Positions 1 to 6,553 of a stretch of 7,582 nucleotides of DNA are shown piece by piece. Position 1 is the first letter of the stretch. Each line of letters opens with the position of its first letter. This stretch comes from an uncultured Clostridia bacterium (GTDB taxonomy: Bacteria; Bacillota_A; Clostridia; Oscillospirales; Oscillospiraceae). The notes under the pieces are model-generated. The model was not told where the DNA came from, did not search any database, and saw only the letters and a list, made by a program, of their open reading frames with translations. The position numbers and the translations under genes were made by a program. The stretch is taken from the NCBI GenBank assembly GCA_949289625.1, contig CASEPH010000495.1, positions 1 to 7,582 on the forward strand, read 5' to 3'.

Positions 1-554
1 CGATCATTCATCATCTGGACGAATCCCTCTTGACTGCCGCCGATGTATTCCGCAATCACCAGTGCAGCGTCGTTGGCGGATTTCACCATGAGACAGTAGA
101 GCAGTTCCTCCAGTGTGTAAGTTTCTCCCGCCAGCAGATCCGCAGAACTGCCGTCTGGATCCATGGTCTCTAGGGCAGATTCCGTTACTGTGACCTCTGC
201 CGAAAGGTCTCCATGTTCCAAAGCCAGAAGACAGGTCATGATTTTTGTAATGCTGGCAGGTTCCCGTTGCTCGTCTATGTTTTTTGCATAGACCATGGTG
301 CCGGAATTGCGTTCCAGCAATAGCAGGGCTTCGCCGTCCAAATCCAGTGCATCCACGGCAGCCAGAGCGGAATCTGCGTCCAGGCCTGCAGCCGACGGCG
401 TTGTGTCGGAAAGCTCAGTAACGGAATCGGTAAGGTCAAAGGAGGCGGTAACGGTGGAGTCCTCCAGCATCGAGACGTCAGAGGCCTGCACACAAAGGGG
501 CTGTATGGTGATGATCAGCGCCAGCAGCAGCGCCGGTAAATGGTGTTTTTTCAT
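1..554 (-). CDS. D-alanyl-D-alanine carboxypeptidase (PBP5/DacF type), N-terminal part, truncated by the window edge
   Basis: This is a penicillin-binding serine DD-carboxypeptidase (peptidase S11), which trims the terminal D-Ala from peptidoglycan stem peptides outside the membrane. The 184 visible residues begin with a signal peptide (MKKHH, a hydrophobic run at residues 6-20, and a likely cut after VQA at residues 22-24). The catalytic domain starts near residue 75. It has the SxxK motif SITK at 101-104, preceded by the typical EPA and followed by IMT, and the SxN motif SAN at 159-161 followed by DAA. The third (KTG) motif and any membrane anchor would lie beyond base 1. The start is ATG at 554, with AGGAG at 565-569 placed 10 nt upstream. 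Residues 25-80 form an unusually long spacer with 13 acidic and no basic residues. The family is clear; which paralog (dacA, dacB or dacF) is not. The gene diverges from the GntR/ABC operon and is probably unrelated to it. Confidence 0.95.
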   Translation of the reverse strand, partial: MKKHHLPALLLALIITIQPLCVQASDVSMLEDSTVTASFDLTDSVTELSDTTPSAAGLDADSALAAVDALDLDGEALLLLERNSGTMVYAKNIDEQREPASITKIMTCLLALEHGDLSAEVTVTESALETMDPDGSSADLLAGETYTLEELLYCLMVKSANDAALVIAEYIGGSQEGFVQMMND

Positions 555-576
555 AGAATAAATACTCCTGTAGCGG

Positions 577-591
577 CGGCATAGTATGCCG
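577..591. promoter_or_regulatory. Short palindrome in the carboxypeptidase leader, possible operator
   Basis: CGGCATA and TATGCCG form perfect 7-bp arms around one central base, 8 nt upstream of the carboxypeptidase Shine-Dalgarno sequence. The dyad could be a protein binding site or a small leader hairpin (5-bp stem, 5-nt loop). It would straddle the start point of the proximal promoter candidate (594-622). No regulator is known for it, so the functional call is inference. Confidence 0.3.
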
Positions 592-593
592 AA

Positions 594-622
594 ATATCAT
601 GTAACGATCAGAATCCTGTCAA
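594..622 (-). promoter_or_regulatory. Possible proximal promoter of the carboxypeptidase gene
   Basis: On the minus strand a perfect TTGACA (617-622) is followed after 17 nt by TGATAT (594-599), a weak -10. The -35 box and the spacing are good but the -10 matches consensus poorly, so this is a secondary candidate behind the promoter at 642-671. Confidence 0.3.
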
Positions 623-641
623 AAACAAAAGATTCTTCCCA

Positions 642-671
642 ATTATATCAGCCGAAGGATTGCCATGTCAA
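642..671 (-). promoter_or_regulatory. Sigma-A promoter of the carboxypeptidase gene
   Basis: On the minus strand a perfect TTGACA (666-671) and a perfect TATAAT (642-647) are separated by 18 nt. The -10 is also extended by an upstream TGA. The predicted start is near 635, giving a leader of about 80 nt before the ATG at 554. Its -35 box lies about 55 bp from that of the divergent gntR promoter. Confidence 0.75.
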
Positions 672-725
672 GGCATATCCCGGACGGAGCGGATTTGTCC
701 TGTTTCAAATTTTATAAAAAAGGGC

Positions 726-754
726 TTGACAAAAGAGTAAATCTGTATTATTGT
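726..754 (+). promoter_or_regulatory. Promoter of the GntR-ABC operon
   Basis: A perfect TTGACA (726-731) is followed after 17 nt by TATTGT (749-754). An overlapping TATTAT lies 3 nt earlier, but its spacing is too short. An A/T-rich stretch just upstream (about 704-721) could act as an UP element. The -10 overlaps the dyad at 751-780, as expected for an autorepressed operon. Confidence 0.65.
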
Positions 755-780
755 AGTATTGTACTAAGTGACTAATACAA
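751..780. promoter_or_regulatory. Candidate operator for the YtrA-type GntR regulator
   Basis: TTGTACTA (759-766) and TAATACAA (773-780) are inverted with 7 of 8 positions matching around a 6-nt spacer. A second copy of the left arm, TTGTAGTA (751-758), sits directly before it, and TAGTA/TACTA form a small inner dyad (754-766). The site covers the -10 and the transcription start region. YtrA-family repressors are known to bind palindromes of this general kind upstream of their own operon. That this gene product binds here is inference. Confidence 0.5.
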
Positions 781-803
781 CAGAACAAACCGGGAGGTGC
801 TTT

Positions 804-1193
804 ATGGAGTGGCATTTTAACAACGACGCCCCCATCTATTCCCAGCTGGTGGAACAGATGACGCTGCGGATCGTAACGGCGGTGTATATGCCTGGACAGC
901 GTATGCCGTCGGTGCGGGATCTTGCGGTGGAAGCTGGCGTCAATCCCAATACCATGCAGCGGGCCCTGGGAGAACTGGAGCGAAACGGGCTGGTGTTCAG
1001 CCAGAGGACCAGCGGAAGATTTGTGACGGAGGATATCAAGATGATCGAAGATGCAAAGCGGACGTTGGCGTCCAGACAAATTCAGACATTCCTGCGGGCC
1101 ATGGATCAGCTTGGCTATCAGCCGGGAGAAATTATCGCGCTGGTGAAAACAGCGCAGGAGAAGGAGGAGAAAGAGAATGTCGCCAATTCTTGA
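804..1193 (+). CDS. GntR-family transcriptional regulator, YtrA subfamily
   Basis: A 129-residue cytoplasmic DNA-binding protein, probably the repressor of its own operon. Residues 10-75 form the GntR winged helix: APIYSQLVEQM opens it, and the recognition region PSVRDLAVEAGVNPNTMQRA at 35-54 is followed by LGELERNGLV and the wing (SGRFV). The remaining roughly 50 residues are a short helical tail, too small for a FadR, HutC or MocR effector domain. This matches the short YtrA class, which is usually coupled to ABC transporters. I chose ATG 804 because GGGAGGTG (792-799) sits just before it. A GTG at 768 in the same frame would add 12 residues but lacks a ribosome binding site and lies inside the operator. 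The 3' end overlaps the ATPase gene by 17 nt. The effector is unknown. Confidence 0.93.
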   Translation: MEWHFNNDAPIYSQLVEQMTLRIVTAVYMPGQRMPSVRDLAVEAGVNPNTMQRALGELERNGLVFSQRTSGRFVTEDIKMIEDAKRTLASRQIQTFLRAMDQLGYQPGEIIALVKTAQEKEEKENVANS

Positions 1194-1875
1194 GTGCAGA
1201 GATCTCTGCAAAAGCTATGGAAACGTGCAGGCTCTGGATCATGTGAACGTGTCTATTGAGCCTGGAAAGATCGTGGGTCTGCTGGGGCCCAACGGCAGCG
1301 GAAAGACCACACTGATCAAAATGGCCAACGGACTTTTGACCTGGAACAGCGGAACGCTGTTGATCGACGGGATGGAACCGGGGATAGAGACCAAAGGAAT
1401 CATTTCTTATTTGCCGGAGCGAACCTATCTCTCTGACTGGATGTCCGCCAAGCAGACTCTGGACTTTTTTGAGGATTTTTATCCGGATTTCCGCCGGAGA
1501 AAGGCCGAGGAGATGCTGGAGCATCTGAATATTCGGCAGGATCAAAAGATCCGGCAGATGTCCAAGGGTACCAGAGAAAAGGTGCAGCTCATTCTGGTCA
1601 TGAGCCGGGAGGCAAAACTCTATCTGCTGGATGAACCCATCGGTGGTGTTGACCCGGCCACCCGGGATTACATCCTAAATACAATCATTGGCAACTATAA
1701 TCCAGAGGCCACCGTGATTATTTCCACCCATTTGATTGCGGATGTGGAACAGGTTCTGGACGAAGTTGTGTTTATCAGTCAGGGACAGATCGTATTGCAG
1801 AAATCCGTGGATGAAATTCGGGAGGAACAGGGCAGATCGGTAGATCAGCTGTTCCGGGAGGTGTTCAGATGCTGA
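1177..1875 (+). CDS. ABC transporter ATP-binding protein (ABC-2 type, YtrB/EcsA-like)
   Basis: A 232-residue nucleotide-binding subunit that hydrolyses ATP to drive the membrane partner encoded next. Visible motifs in order: Walker A GPNGSGKTT (37-45); a Q-loop region ISYLPE (76-81) with Glu where many ABC proteins have Gln, as is common in this subgroup; signature MSKGTREKV (128-136), a variant of LSGGQ; Walker B LYLLDEP (148-154); D-loop GGVDP (156-160); and H-loop STH (183-185). The length is normal for a single-domain ATPase. The start ATG lies inside the end of the GntR gene, with AAGGAGG at 1161-1167 placed 9 nt upstream, suggesting translational coupling. The substrate and direction cannot be read from the sequence. 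The GntR context is like the cell-envelope-stress and export systems of Firmicutes, which makes export or self-protection plausible but unproven. Confidence 0.95.
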   Translation: MSPILECRDLCKSYGNVQALDHVNVSIEPGKIVGLLGPNGSGKTTLIKMANGLLTWNSGTLLIDGMEPGIETKGIISYLPERTYLSDWMSAKQTLDFFEDFYPDFRRRKAEEMLEHLNIRQDQKIRQMSKGTREKVQLILVMSREAKLYLLDEPIGGVDPATRDYILNTIIGNYNPEATVIISTHLIADVEQVLDEVVFISQGQIVLQKSVDEIREEQGRSVDQLFREVFRC

Positions 1876-2681
1876 CGAAATTATTAAAGCATGAATTTAA
1901 GGCCACAGGCCGACTGATGTGGGTAATCTATGCTGCCATGGCGATTCTGAGTATCGGCGCAAACTTTTCCATGCGCTACTTGGATCGGGGAGAGAACAAG
2001 ATTTTGTCGGCGCTGACAGGTGTCATTCTGGTGATTTGGGTGCTTTCCCTTGTGGTGGGGATTGTGGCCACCATCGTGCTGATGGTACGGCAATTCCAGA
2101 AAAACCTTTTGACGGATGAGGGCTATCTCATGTTTACGCTGCCTTGCTCTGTCCATCATCTGGTGCTGTCCAAGATTATTGTTGCGGCGGTCTGGTTTGT
2201 GGTCAGCATTTTGGTGACGATCCTTTGTGTGATGATCGCGGTATTCCAGAGCGCATTTCTCCAGGATGCAGTCGAGTTCCTGCGGATTTTGGTGGATGCA
2301 ATGACCGTAAAATATGCCCTCAATGGTACCGCCGTTGCAATCGAACTGCTGGTGCTGATCTTCCTGAGCTGTGCCCTGACCTGCATGCAGTTCTATAGCG
2401 CCATCTCCATCGGCTATGGATTTACCAATCATAAGGCCCTGTGGTCTGTGGTGTTTTACTTCATTCAGTCCGTAGTGCTTCAAATTGTGGCGACCTTGTT
2501 CATGACGCTGACGCTGAGCACCCAGGTGGTGGAGTCCTCCATGGAGATCACAATCCGGTTGACGCAAATGCAGGCCTGGCATCTGACCATGCTGTTGTAC
2601 TGCGGGTTGGAGTTGGTGCTTTGTGCAGTGTTCTACATCATCACGGTGATGAACCTGAAGAAACGGCTGAATTTGGCCTGA
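1869..2681 (+). CDS. ABC-2-type transporter permease
   Basis: A 270-residue integral membrane protein, the likely channel partner of the preceding ATPase. About six membrane segments are visible, near residues 15-35, 50-74, 98-126, 152-180, 188-215 and 237-262. The N-terminus is short and basic (MLTKLLKHEFKATGR), typical of ABC-2 permeases, and may contact the ATPase. The loop between segments 2 and 3 carries LLTDEGYLMFTLPCS (80-94), a pattern I recall from clostridial ABC permeases of this type. The C-terminus ends in a short basic tail (LKKRLNLA). The start ATG overlaps the ATPase stop by 7 nt, with GGGAGGTG at 1856-1863. A strong terminator begins 10 nt after the stop, so this is the last gene of the operon. 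The transported substrate is unknown. Confidence 0.88.
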   Translation: MLTKLLKHEFKATGRLMWVIYAAMAILSIGANFSMRYLDRGENKILSALTGVILVIWVLSLVVGIVATIVLMVRQFQKNLLTDEGYLMFTLPCSVHHLVLSKIIVAAVWFVVSILVTILCVMIAVFQSAFLQDAVEFLRILVDAMTVKYALNGTAVAIELLVLIFLSCALTCMQFYSAISIGYGFTNHKALWSVVFYFIQSVVLQIVATLFMTLTLSTQVVESSMEITIRLTQMQAWHLTMLLYCGLELVLCAVFYIITVMNLKKRLNLA

Positions 2682-2691
2682 AAACATACTG

Positions 2692-2732
2692 CGGGCCTGA
2701 GATTCCATCCTGGAATCTCAGGCCCGATTTTT
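2692..2732 (+). terminator. Rho-independent terminator of the GntR-ABC operon
   Basis: A perfect 16-bp stem, CGGGCCTGAGATTCCA (2692-2707) against 2711-2726, closes a 3-nt loop and is followed by ATTTTT (2727-2732). It lies between convergent operons. Read on the minus strand it starts 26 nt past the dnaK stop, but the tail there (CAGTATGTTTT) has only a displaced T run. It may therefore also end the dnaK transcript, less efficiently. Confidence 0.93.
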
Positions 2733-2752
2733 GCTGTAGTGGGAGAGAAGAA

Positions 2753-4498
2753 TCAGTTCTCGTCGGAATCCTCCGGGGCGTTGGGGTCAAACTCCACATC
2801 GCCTCCAAAGGAGGCCAGCAGAGATTCTAACTCTTGAATGCTCTGGCGCATCTGGGCGGGATCCTTGCTACGCTTGGCACGGGTGGCATTCCGCAGGGCT
2901 TCCGTCCGGGCATGCTTTTGGTCCCGGGTGAGCTTTCTGGCGGATTGTGCCTGGAACATGAGCTGCTCCAGCTGATCCTTTGCGGTGGCCTCCTCTTTCT
3001 GCTGCTGATCTGCGGCGGCATATTGCTGAGCCTCCCGAATCGCCCGATCGATGTCCTCCTGGGATAGGTTAGAGGAGGCAGTGATGGTGATGGCTTGCTG
3101 CTTGCCTGTACCAAGATCCTTGGCGGAGACATTGACGATGCCGTTGGCGTCGATGTGAAAGGTTACCTCGATCTGCGGGACGCCGCGAGGCGCCCGGCGG
3201 ATGCCGGTGAGTTTGAATTTTCCCAGAGACTTGTTGTCCCGGGCCATCTGCCGCTCGCCCTGGAGTACGTTGATCTCCACGGAGGTCTGGAAATTTTGGG
3301 CGGTGGAAAAAATCTGGCTCTTGGTGATGGGCAGGGTGGTATTTCGCTCGATGAGCCGGGTACACACGCCTCCCAGGGTTTCGATGCCCAGGCTCAGGGG
3401 AGTCACGTCCAGCAGAAGAAGTCCTGTCACCTGGCCGGACAGGACGCCGCCCTGCAGCGCTGCGCCCATGGCCACGCATTCGTCAGGATTGATGCCCTTA
3501 AAAGGTTCCTTGCCTATATAACGATGCACGGCTTCCTGAATGGCCGGAATCCGGCTGGAACCGCCTACCATCAGGACCTTGCTGAGATCTGCACTTTTCA
3601 GTCCTGCGTCAGACAGGGCTTGCTGGACCGGGCCCATGGTCTTATCCACTAGATGCCCCGTAAGCTCATTGAATTTGGCCCGGGTGAGGGTGATCTCCAT
3701 ATGCACAGGGCCCTGGGGACCTACTGCCAAATAGGGAAGATTAACCGTGGTGGAGGATACGCCGGAAAGCTCGATTTTGGCCTTTTCTGCAGCTTCCCGA
3801 ACCCGCTGCATGGCGGCGGAATCCTTACGGAGGTCTACATGGGTCTCCTTCTTGAACTGGGAGAGCAGATAGTCCACCACACAGGCGTCGAAGTCATCGC
3901 CCCCCAGACGGTTGTTGCCGGCAGTGGCCAGGACTTCGATGACACCGCCGTCGATGTCCAAAATGGACACGTCAAAGGTGCCGCCGCCCAGATCGTAAAC
4001 CATGATTTTTTGGGGCGCTTCCTTGTCCACCCCATAGGCCAGCGCAGCAGCAGTGGGCTCGTTGATAATGCGTTCTACCTGGAGGCCGGCGATCTTGCCG
4101 GCATCTTTGGTGGCCTGCCGCTGAGAGTCGGTGAAGTAGGCGGGCACGGTAATGACCGCTCTGTCCACCTGTTCGCCCAGATAGGCTTCCGCGTCCTTTT
4201 TCAGCTTTTGCAGAATCATGGCGGAGATCTCCTGGGGCGTATATTTTTTGCCGTCAATTTTTACCGTATAGTCGGTACCCATTTCCCGCTTAATGGAGGA
4301 CACGGTCCGGTCAGGATTGGTGACGGCCTGCCGTTTGGCGGCCTGTCCCACAAACCGTTCCCCGGTTTTGGAAAACCCCACCACGGAGGGCGTCGTCCGA
4401 TCACCTTCCGCGTTGGGGATTACCACCGGGTCGCCGCCTTCCATGACAGCCACACAGGAATTTGTTGTACCAAGATCGATACCGATCATTTTTGCCAT
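2753..4498 (-). CDS. dnaK: Hsp70 chaperone DnaK (short form)
   Basis: An ATP-dependent cytoplasmic chaperone of 581 residues. The ATPase domain shows IDLGTTNS (7-14), the phosphate loop [12 protein letters not shown] (167-178) and [15 protein letters not shown] (308-322). The catalytic Lys is K70 in SSIKREMG. The stretch after it lacks the roughly 24-residue insert of proteobacterial DnaK, as in Gram-positive DnaK. The interdomain linker [14 protein letters not shown] (360-373) is intact, followed by the substrate-binding beta domain (NTTLP 386-390, VLQGER 411-416, NKSLGKF 422-428, [12 protein letters not shown] 436-447). The helical lid (about 480-581) is roughly 100 residues, about 30 shorter than in E. 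coli, and ends [13 protein letters not shown] without the usual EEV-type acidic tail. The start is ATG 4498, with GGAGG (4508-4512) 9 nt upstream. It is the last gene of the five-gene operon, 41 nt after grpE. Whether it is the only DnaK of the genome or a paralog cannot be decided here. Confidence 0.98.
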   Translation of the reverse strand: MAKMIGIDLGTTNSCVAVMEGGDPVVIPNAEGDRTTPSVVGFSKTGERFVGQAAKRQAVTNPDRTVSSIKREMGTDYTVKIDGKKYTPQEISAMILQKLKKDAEAYLGEQVDRAVITVPAYFTDSQRQATKDAGKIAGLQVERIINEPTAAALAYGVDKEAPQKIMVYDLGGGTFDVSILDIDGGVIEVLATAGNNRLGGDDFDACVVDYLLSQFKKETHVDLRKDSAAMQRVREAAEKAKIELSGVSSTTVNLPYLAVGPQGPVHMEITLTRAKFNELTGHLVDKTMGPVQQALSDAGLKSADLSKVLMVGGSSRIPAIQEAVHRYIGKEPFKGINPDECVAMGAALQGGVLSGQVTGLLLLDVTPLSLGIETLGGVCTRLIERNTTLPITKSQIFSTAQNFQTSVEINVLQGERQMARDNKSLGKFKLTGIRRAPRGVPQIEVTFHIDANGIVNVSAKDLGTGKQQAITITASSNLSQEDIDRAIREAQQYAAADQQQKEEATAKDQLEQLMFQAQSARKLTRDQKHARTEALRNATRAKRSKDPAQMRQSIQELESLLASFGGDVEFDPNAPEDSDEN

Positions 4499-4539
4499 TA
4501 TTGAAAACCTCCAAAGTATATGAGATCGATTTGAAACAG

Positions 4540-4980
4540 TCAGTTTGCCACGATTACAAGGGCGTGCCGTAGAATGGTATCTCCCTGCCGAAATCCGGCT
4601 AGGGCCACACTGGTGATGATGTTTTCTCCCACATTTGGGTCGGTAATATGCTCCAGCGCTTCGTGGAGCGTAGGATCAAAAGTCTCTCCCAACGCAGGGA
4701 TTTCCGTAATTCCCAGGGAGGACAAAACCTCCACCAAAGCCTTGCTTGTCATACGAATGCCGGCAACAAAGGCTTCGTCCTGACAAGGTAGGGCAAGGGC
4801 ACGCTGCAAATTGTCATAAACCGGGAGAAATTGCAGGGCCGCGTCTGCCCGGCCGGATTGATAGGCAGACTCCCGGGCATCGGATGTTCTGCGACGGTAA
4901 TTCTGATATTCCTGATTCAGGGCTTGAAGCTGTAGCTCTGCGTCCTCCAGGGCTTGCCGGGATACCAACGGAAAGTACAT
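4540..4980 (-). CDS. grpE: GrpE nucleotide exchange factor (short)
   Basis: A 146-residue GrpE, the factor that releases ADP from DnaK and resets the chaperone cycle. An N-terminal helical, coiled-coil-like segment runs from residue 8 to about 66 ([20 protein letters not shown], then [14 protein letters not shown]). The C-terminal beta domain carries [10 protein letters not shown] (101-110) and [18 protein letters not shown] (129-146), matching the GrpE signature. E. coli and B. subtilis GrpE are about 190-200 residues, so this form lacks the acidic disordered N-terminus and part of the long helix. I chose ATG 4980 because AGGAGG (4988-4993) lies 7 nt upstream. The open frame continues to 5265, but that extension overlaps the J-protein gene and has no GrpE character. 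The Shine-Dalgarno sequence overlaps the stop codon of the J-protein gene, 11 nt away, favouring coupled translation. Confidence 0.95.
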   Translation of the reverse strand: MYFPLVSRQALEDAELQLQALNQEYQNYRRRTSDARESAYQSGRADAALQFLPVYDNLQRALALPCQDEAFVAGIRMTSKALVEVLSSLGITEIPALGETFDPTLHEALEHITDPNVGENIITSVALAGFRQGDTILRHALVIVAN

Positions 4981-4991
4981 AAAGCAACCTC

Positions 4992-5696
4992 CTAACAGCA
5001 CAGCCAGTAATACCGGCCGCCCAAACAGGAATTGCACAGACACCACGCCATACACATGGGATAGCAGAGATTGCTGCCAAAACCGGTGGAAAACCCATGG
5101 CTGGCGCCTGTATTGGTGTACACTCTGCCGCCGGACTGAACGATCTGATAGAACCGCTGATAATCCGGGTTGTCCGGGTCCAGCTGAACGGCGCGGCGGA
5201 TATGCTCCATGGCAGCGACCCGATTGCCTTGACCGTAGTTGGCTCGGGCGCTGCAGTAGTACCACTTGGCGTCACGATCCGCTTCCAGCACGGAGGAGAG
5301 CACATTGAGGGCTTCGGCATAGGCTCCGGCATTGATGTAGTGAAGTGCGGCCTGGATTTCGCTGGAATCCCGGGCCTCGTATTGGGTGTTGTATTGCCGA
5401 CGTTCCTGATAGCCAAAGCCGAAGGGATCGAACCCAAAACCAAAGGGGTCACTCCATCCGGAGGAGGAGCCGTTGCTGCCGCCAGTGCTGCTGTATCCGC
5501 CGCCATAGCTCTGCTGGGCCTGTGGATTCTTGATGGCCTCGTAGGCGGCGTTGATCTCGTTCATTTTTTTTGCGCATTCCTCGTCTCCGGGGTGCAGATC
5601 GGGATGATACCGCTTTGCCAGCTTCCGGTAAGCGGATTTGATCTCGTCCTCGGAGGCGTTCCTGGATACGCCAAGCACCTCATAGGGATCTTTCAT
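4992..5696 (-). CDS. J-domain co-chaperone with TPR-like segment and cysteine-rich tail
   Basis: A 234-residue DnaJ-like protein expected to deliver clients to the DnaK of the same operon and stimulate its ATPase. The J domain (residues 3-60: [20 protein letters not shown] and onward) has the essential HPD at 31-33. A Gly/Ser/Phe-rich linker (63-97) contains a tandem DPFGFGF / DPFGFGY. Residues 113-184 read as about two TPR-like helical repeats ([40 protein letters not shown]). The last 24 residues hold seven cysteines (C211, C215, C219, C221, C224, C233, C234). It lacks the CxxCxGxG zinc fingers and C-terminal beta domains of true DnaJ, so the dnaJ symbol is not applied. The start ATG 5696 overlaps the stop of the preceding gene (ATGA), with AGGAGA at 5706-5711. 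Confidence 0.93.
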   Translation of the reverse strand: MKDPYEVLGVSRNASEDEIKSAYRKLAKRYHPDLHPGDEECAKKMNEINAAYEAIKNPQAQQSYGGGYSSTGGSNGSSSGWSDPFGFGFDPFGFGYQERRQYNTQYEARDSSEIQAALHYINAGAYAEALNVLSSVLEADRDAKWYYCSARANYGQGNRVAAMEHIRRAVQLDPDNPDYQRFYQIVQSGGRVYTNTGASHGFSTGFGSNLCYPMCMAWCLCNSCLGGRYYWLCC

Positions 5697-6553
5697 GTGG
5701 GCCTGTCTCCTTCTCCATTGCTTTCTTCTCTTTTATCTCGCCGGTAAAATACCTGGTTATATTTTTGCCATACGCCTGCGTACAGGATATTCCGCATCAG
5801 GGTAATGTCCTGAACCAACGGCAGCTTTTCAAAGGCTGTGGTGCAGTCAGAGAGCAGCATACTTAAAAGCGCGTAGTCGGCCTCTCGGCTGCGTTGGCCG
5901 CCCAGGGCCAGCAGGGGATTGGGGCGACCCCGCCGGGCGTCGCTTTTTGCGTCGATGCAGGCGTCCATGATGTAGATAAAACGGCCCAGTCCCTGGCCCA
6001 TTTGTCGCAGGGTAGGGGACCAGTAATCTGACTCCCGAACCACAAACAATTCGCCCATCAGATCGCCGAAACAGTCCGCTGCGGCATCCGCACTTACTTC
6101 CGGACCGGATTCAAACCGGTGAAGTTTTTGCAGGTTATCTCGAATGGCCTGAGATTGCCGGGGATATTGCTGTTCTAACACCAGGCAGCGCCCCGACAGT
6201 GTTTTATACAACATCAGTCGGGAAAATTTCTTGTCGTCTTCCCAGTCGTCCAGACAATTCCACCATGCCAACAGAAGGTTGAGATCCGCAGCATAGTCGG
6301 TGAACTGGGAGGTCCAGTACCCCCGCTGCTTCAGCGGATGGACCGGACAGCGAGCAGCCCCGGCCTGTTCCTCCGGTTCGTAAAGACTGGTGAGTACCAA
6401 GACCAGAAAAGCCATATCATAGGTCAGCGTCATGCGACCCGTGAAGCCATGGCGATGCTGCAAGGTGCGGCACAGGCCGCAATAGCAGCCGCTGTAGCGC
6501 AGGAACTGCTCCTCATCCATCTGGGACTGATCTGCGGTGATATATCCAAACAT
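5693..6553 (-). CDS. DUF5685-like protein, function unknown
   Basis: A 286-residue, mostly helical protein with no signal peptide. I recognise it as resembling the DUF5685 family found beside J-domain genes in clostridia. The family assignment is from memory and no function is known to me. Conserved-looking features are an N-terminal CYCGLC (23-28: Cys 23, 25, 28), CPVHP (69-73), an acidic helix LDDWEDDKK (101-109), a DLMGE segment (164-168) and a second acidic stretch [20 protein letters not shown] (196-215). The cysteines and histidine suggest a metal site. The paired Asp-rich helices recall metal-binding helices of alpha-helical isoprenoid-synthase folds, but that is only an analogy. ATG 6553 overlaps the stop of the zinc-ribbon gene by one base (TAATG), and its own stop overlaps the J gene by 4 nt. 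It is therefore translated in register with the chaperone genes. Confidence 0.85.
   Translation of the reverse strand: MFGYITADQSQMDEEQFLRYSGCYCGLCRTLQHRHGFTGRMTLTYDMAFLVLVLTSLYEPEEQAGAARCPVHPLKQRGYWTSQFTDYAADLNLLLAWWNCLDDWEDDKKFSRLMLYKTLSGRCLVLEQQYPRQSQAIRDNLQKLHRFESGPEVSADAAADCFGDLMGELFVVRESDYWSPTLRQMGQGLGRFIYIMDACIDAKSDARRGRPNPLLALGGQRSREADYALLSMLLSDCTTAFEKLPLVQDITLMRNILYAGVWQKYNQVFYRRDKREESNGEGDRPT

Noticed and set aside
768..803. GTG start at 768 for the GntR regulator, adding 12 residues.
   Set aside because: It lies inside the candidate operator and near the transcription start, without a ribosome binding site. ATG 804 has GGGAGGTG and matches the family N-terminus.
705..1545. Minus-strand open frames antisense to the GntR and ATPase genes.
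   Set aside because: They lie over well-supported coding sequence with recognisable motifs on the other strand and have no recognisable domains.
1884..2708. A 274-residue minus-strand open frame antisense to the permease gene.
   Set aside because: Its composition (His/Gln rich) is that of a reversed membrane-protein gene, it crosses the terminator hairpin, and the plus strand is clearly the permease.
3095..4504. Two long plus-strand open frames (185 and 283 residues) in the same frame, antisense to dnaK, interrupted by one stop.
   Set aside because: Long antisense frames are a known by-product of dnaK codon use. The translations show no domain, and no ribosome binding site or promoter fits.
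4515..4543. Promoter-like CTGACT-17-TATACT just upstream of dnaK on the minus strand.
   Set aside because: The predicted start (about 4508) would fall within the Shine-Dalgarno sequence, so the transcript could not be translated normally, and the operon promoter upstream is sufficient.
4981..5265. N-terminal extension of the grpE frame upstream of ATG 4980.
   Set aside because: It overlaps the J-protein gene and has no GrpE features. The internal ATG has a proper AGGAGG.
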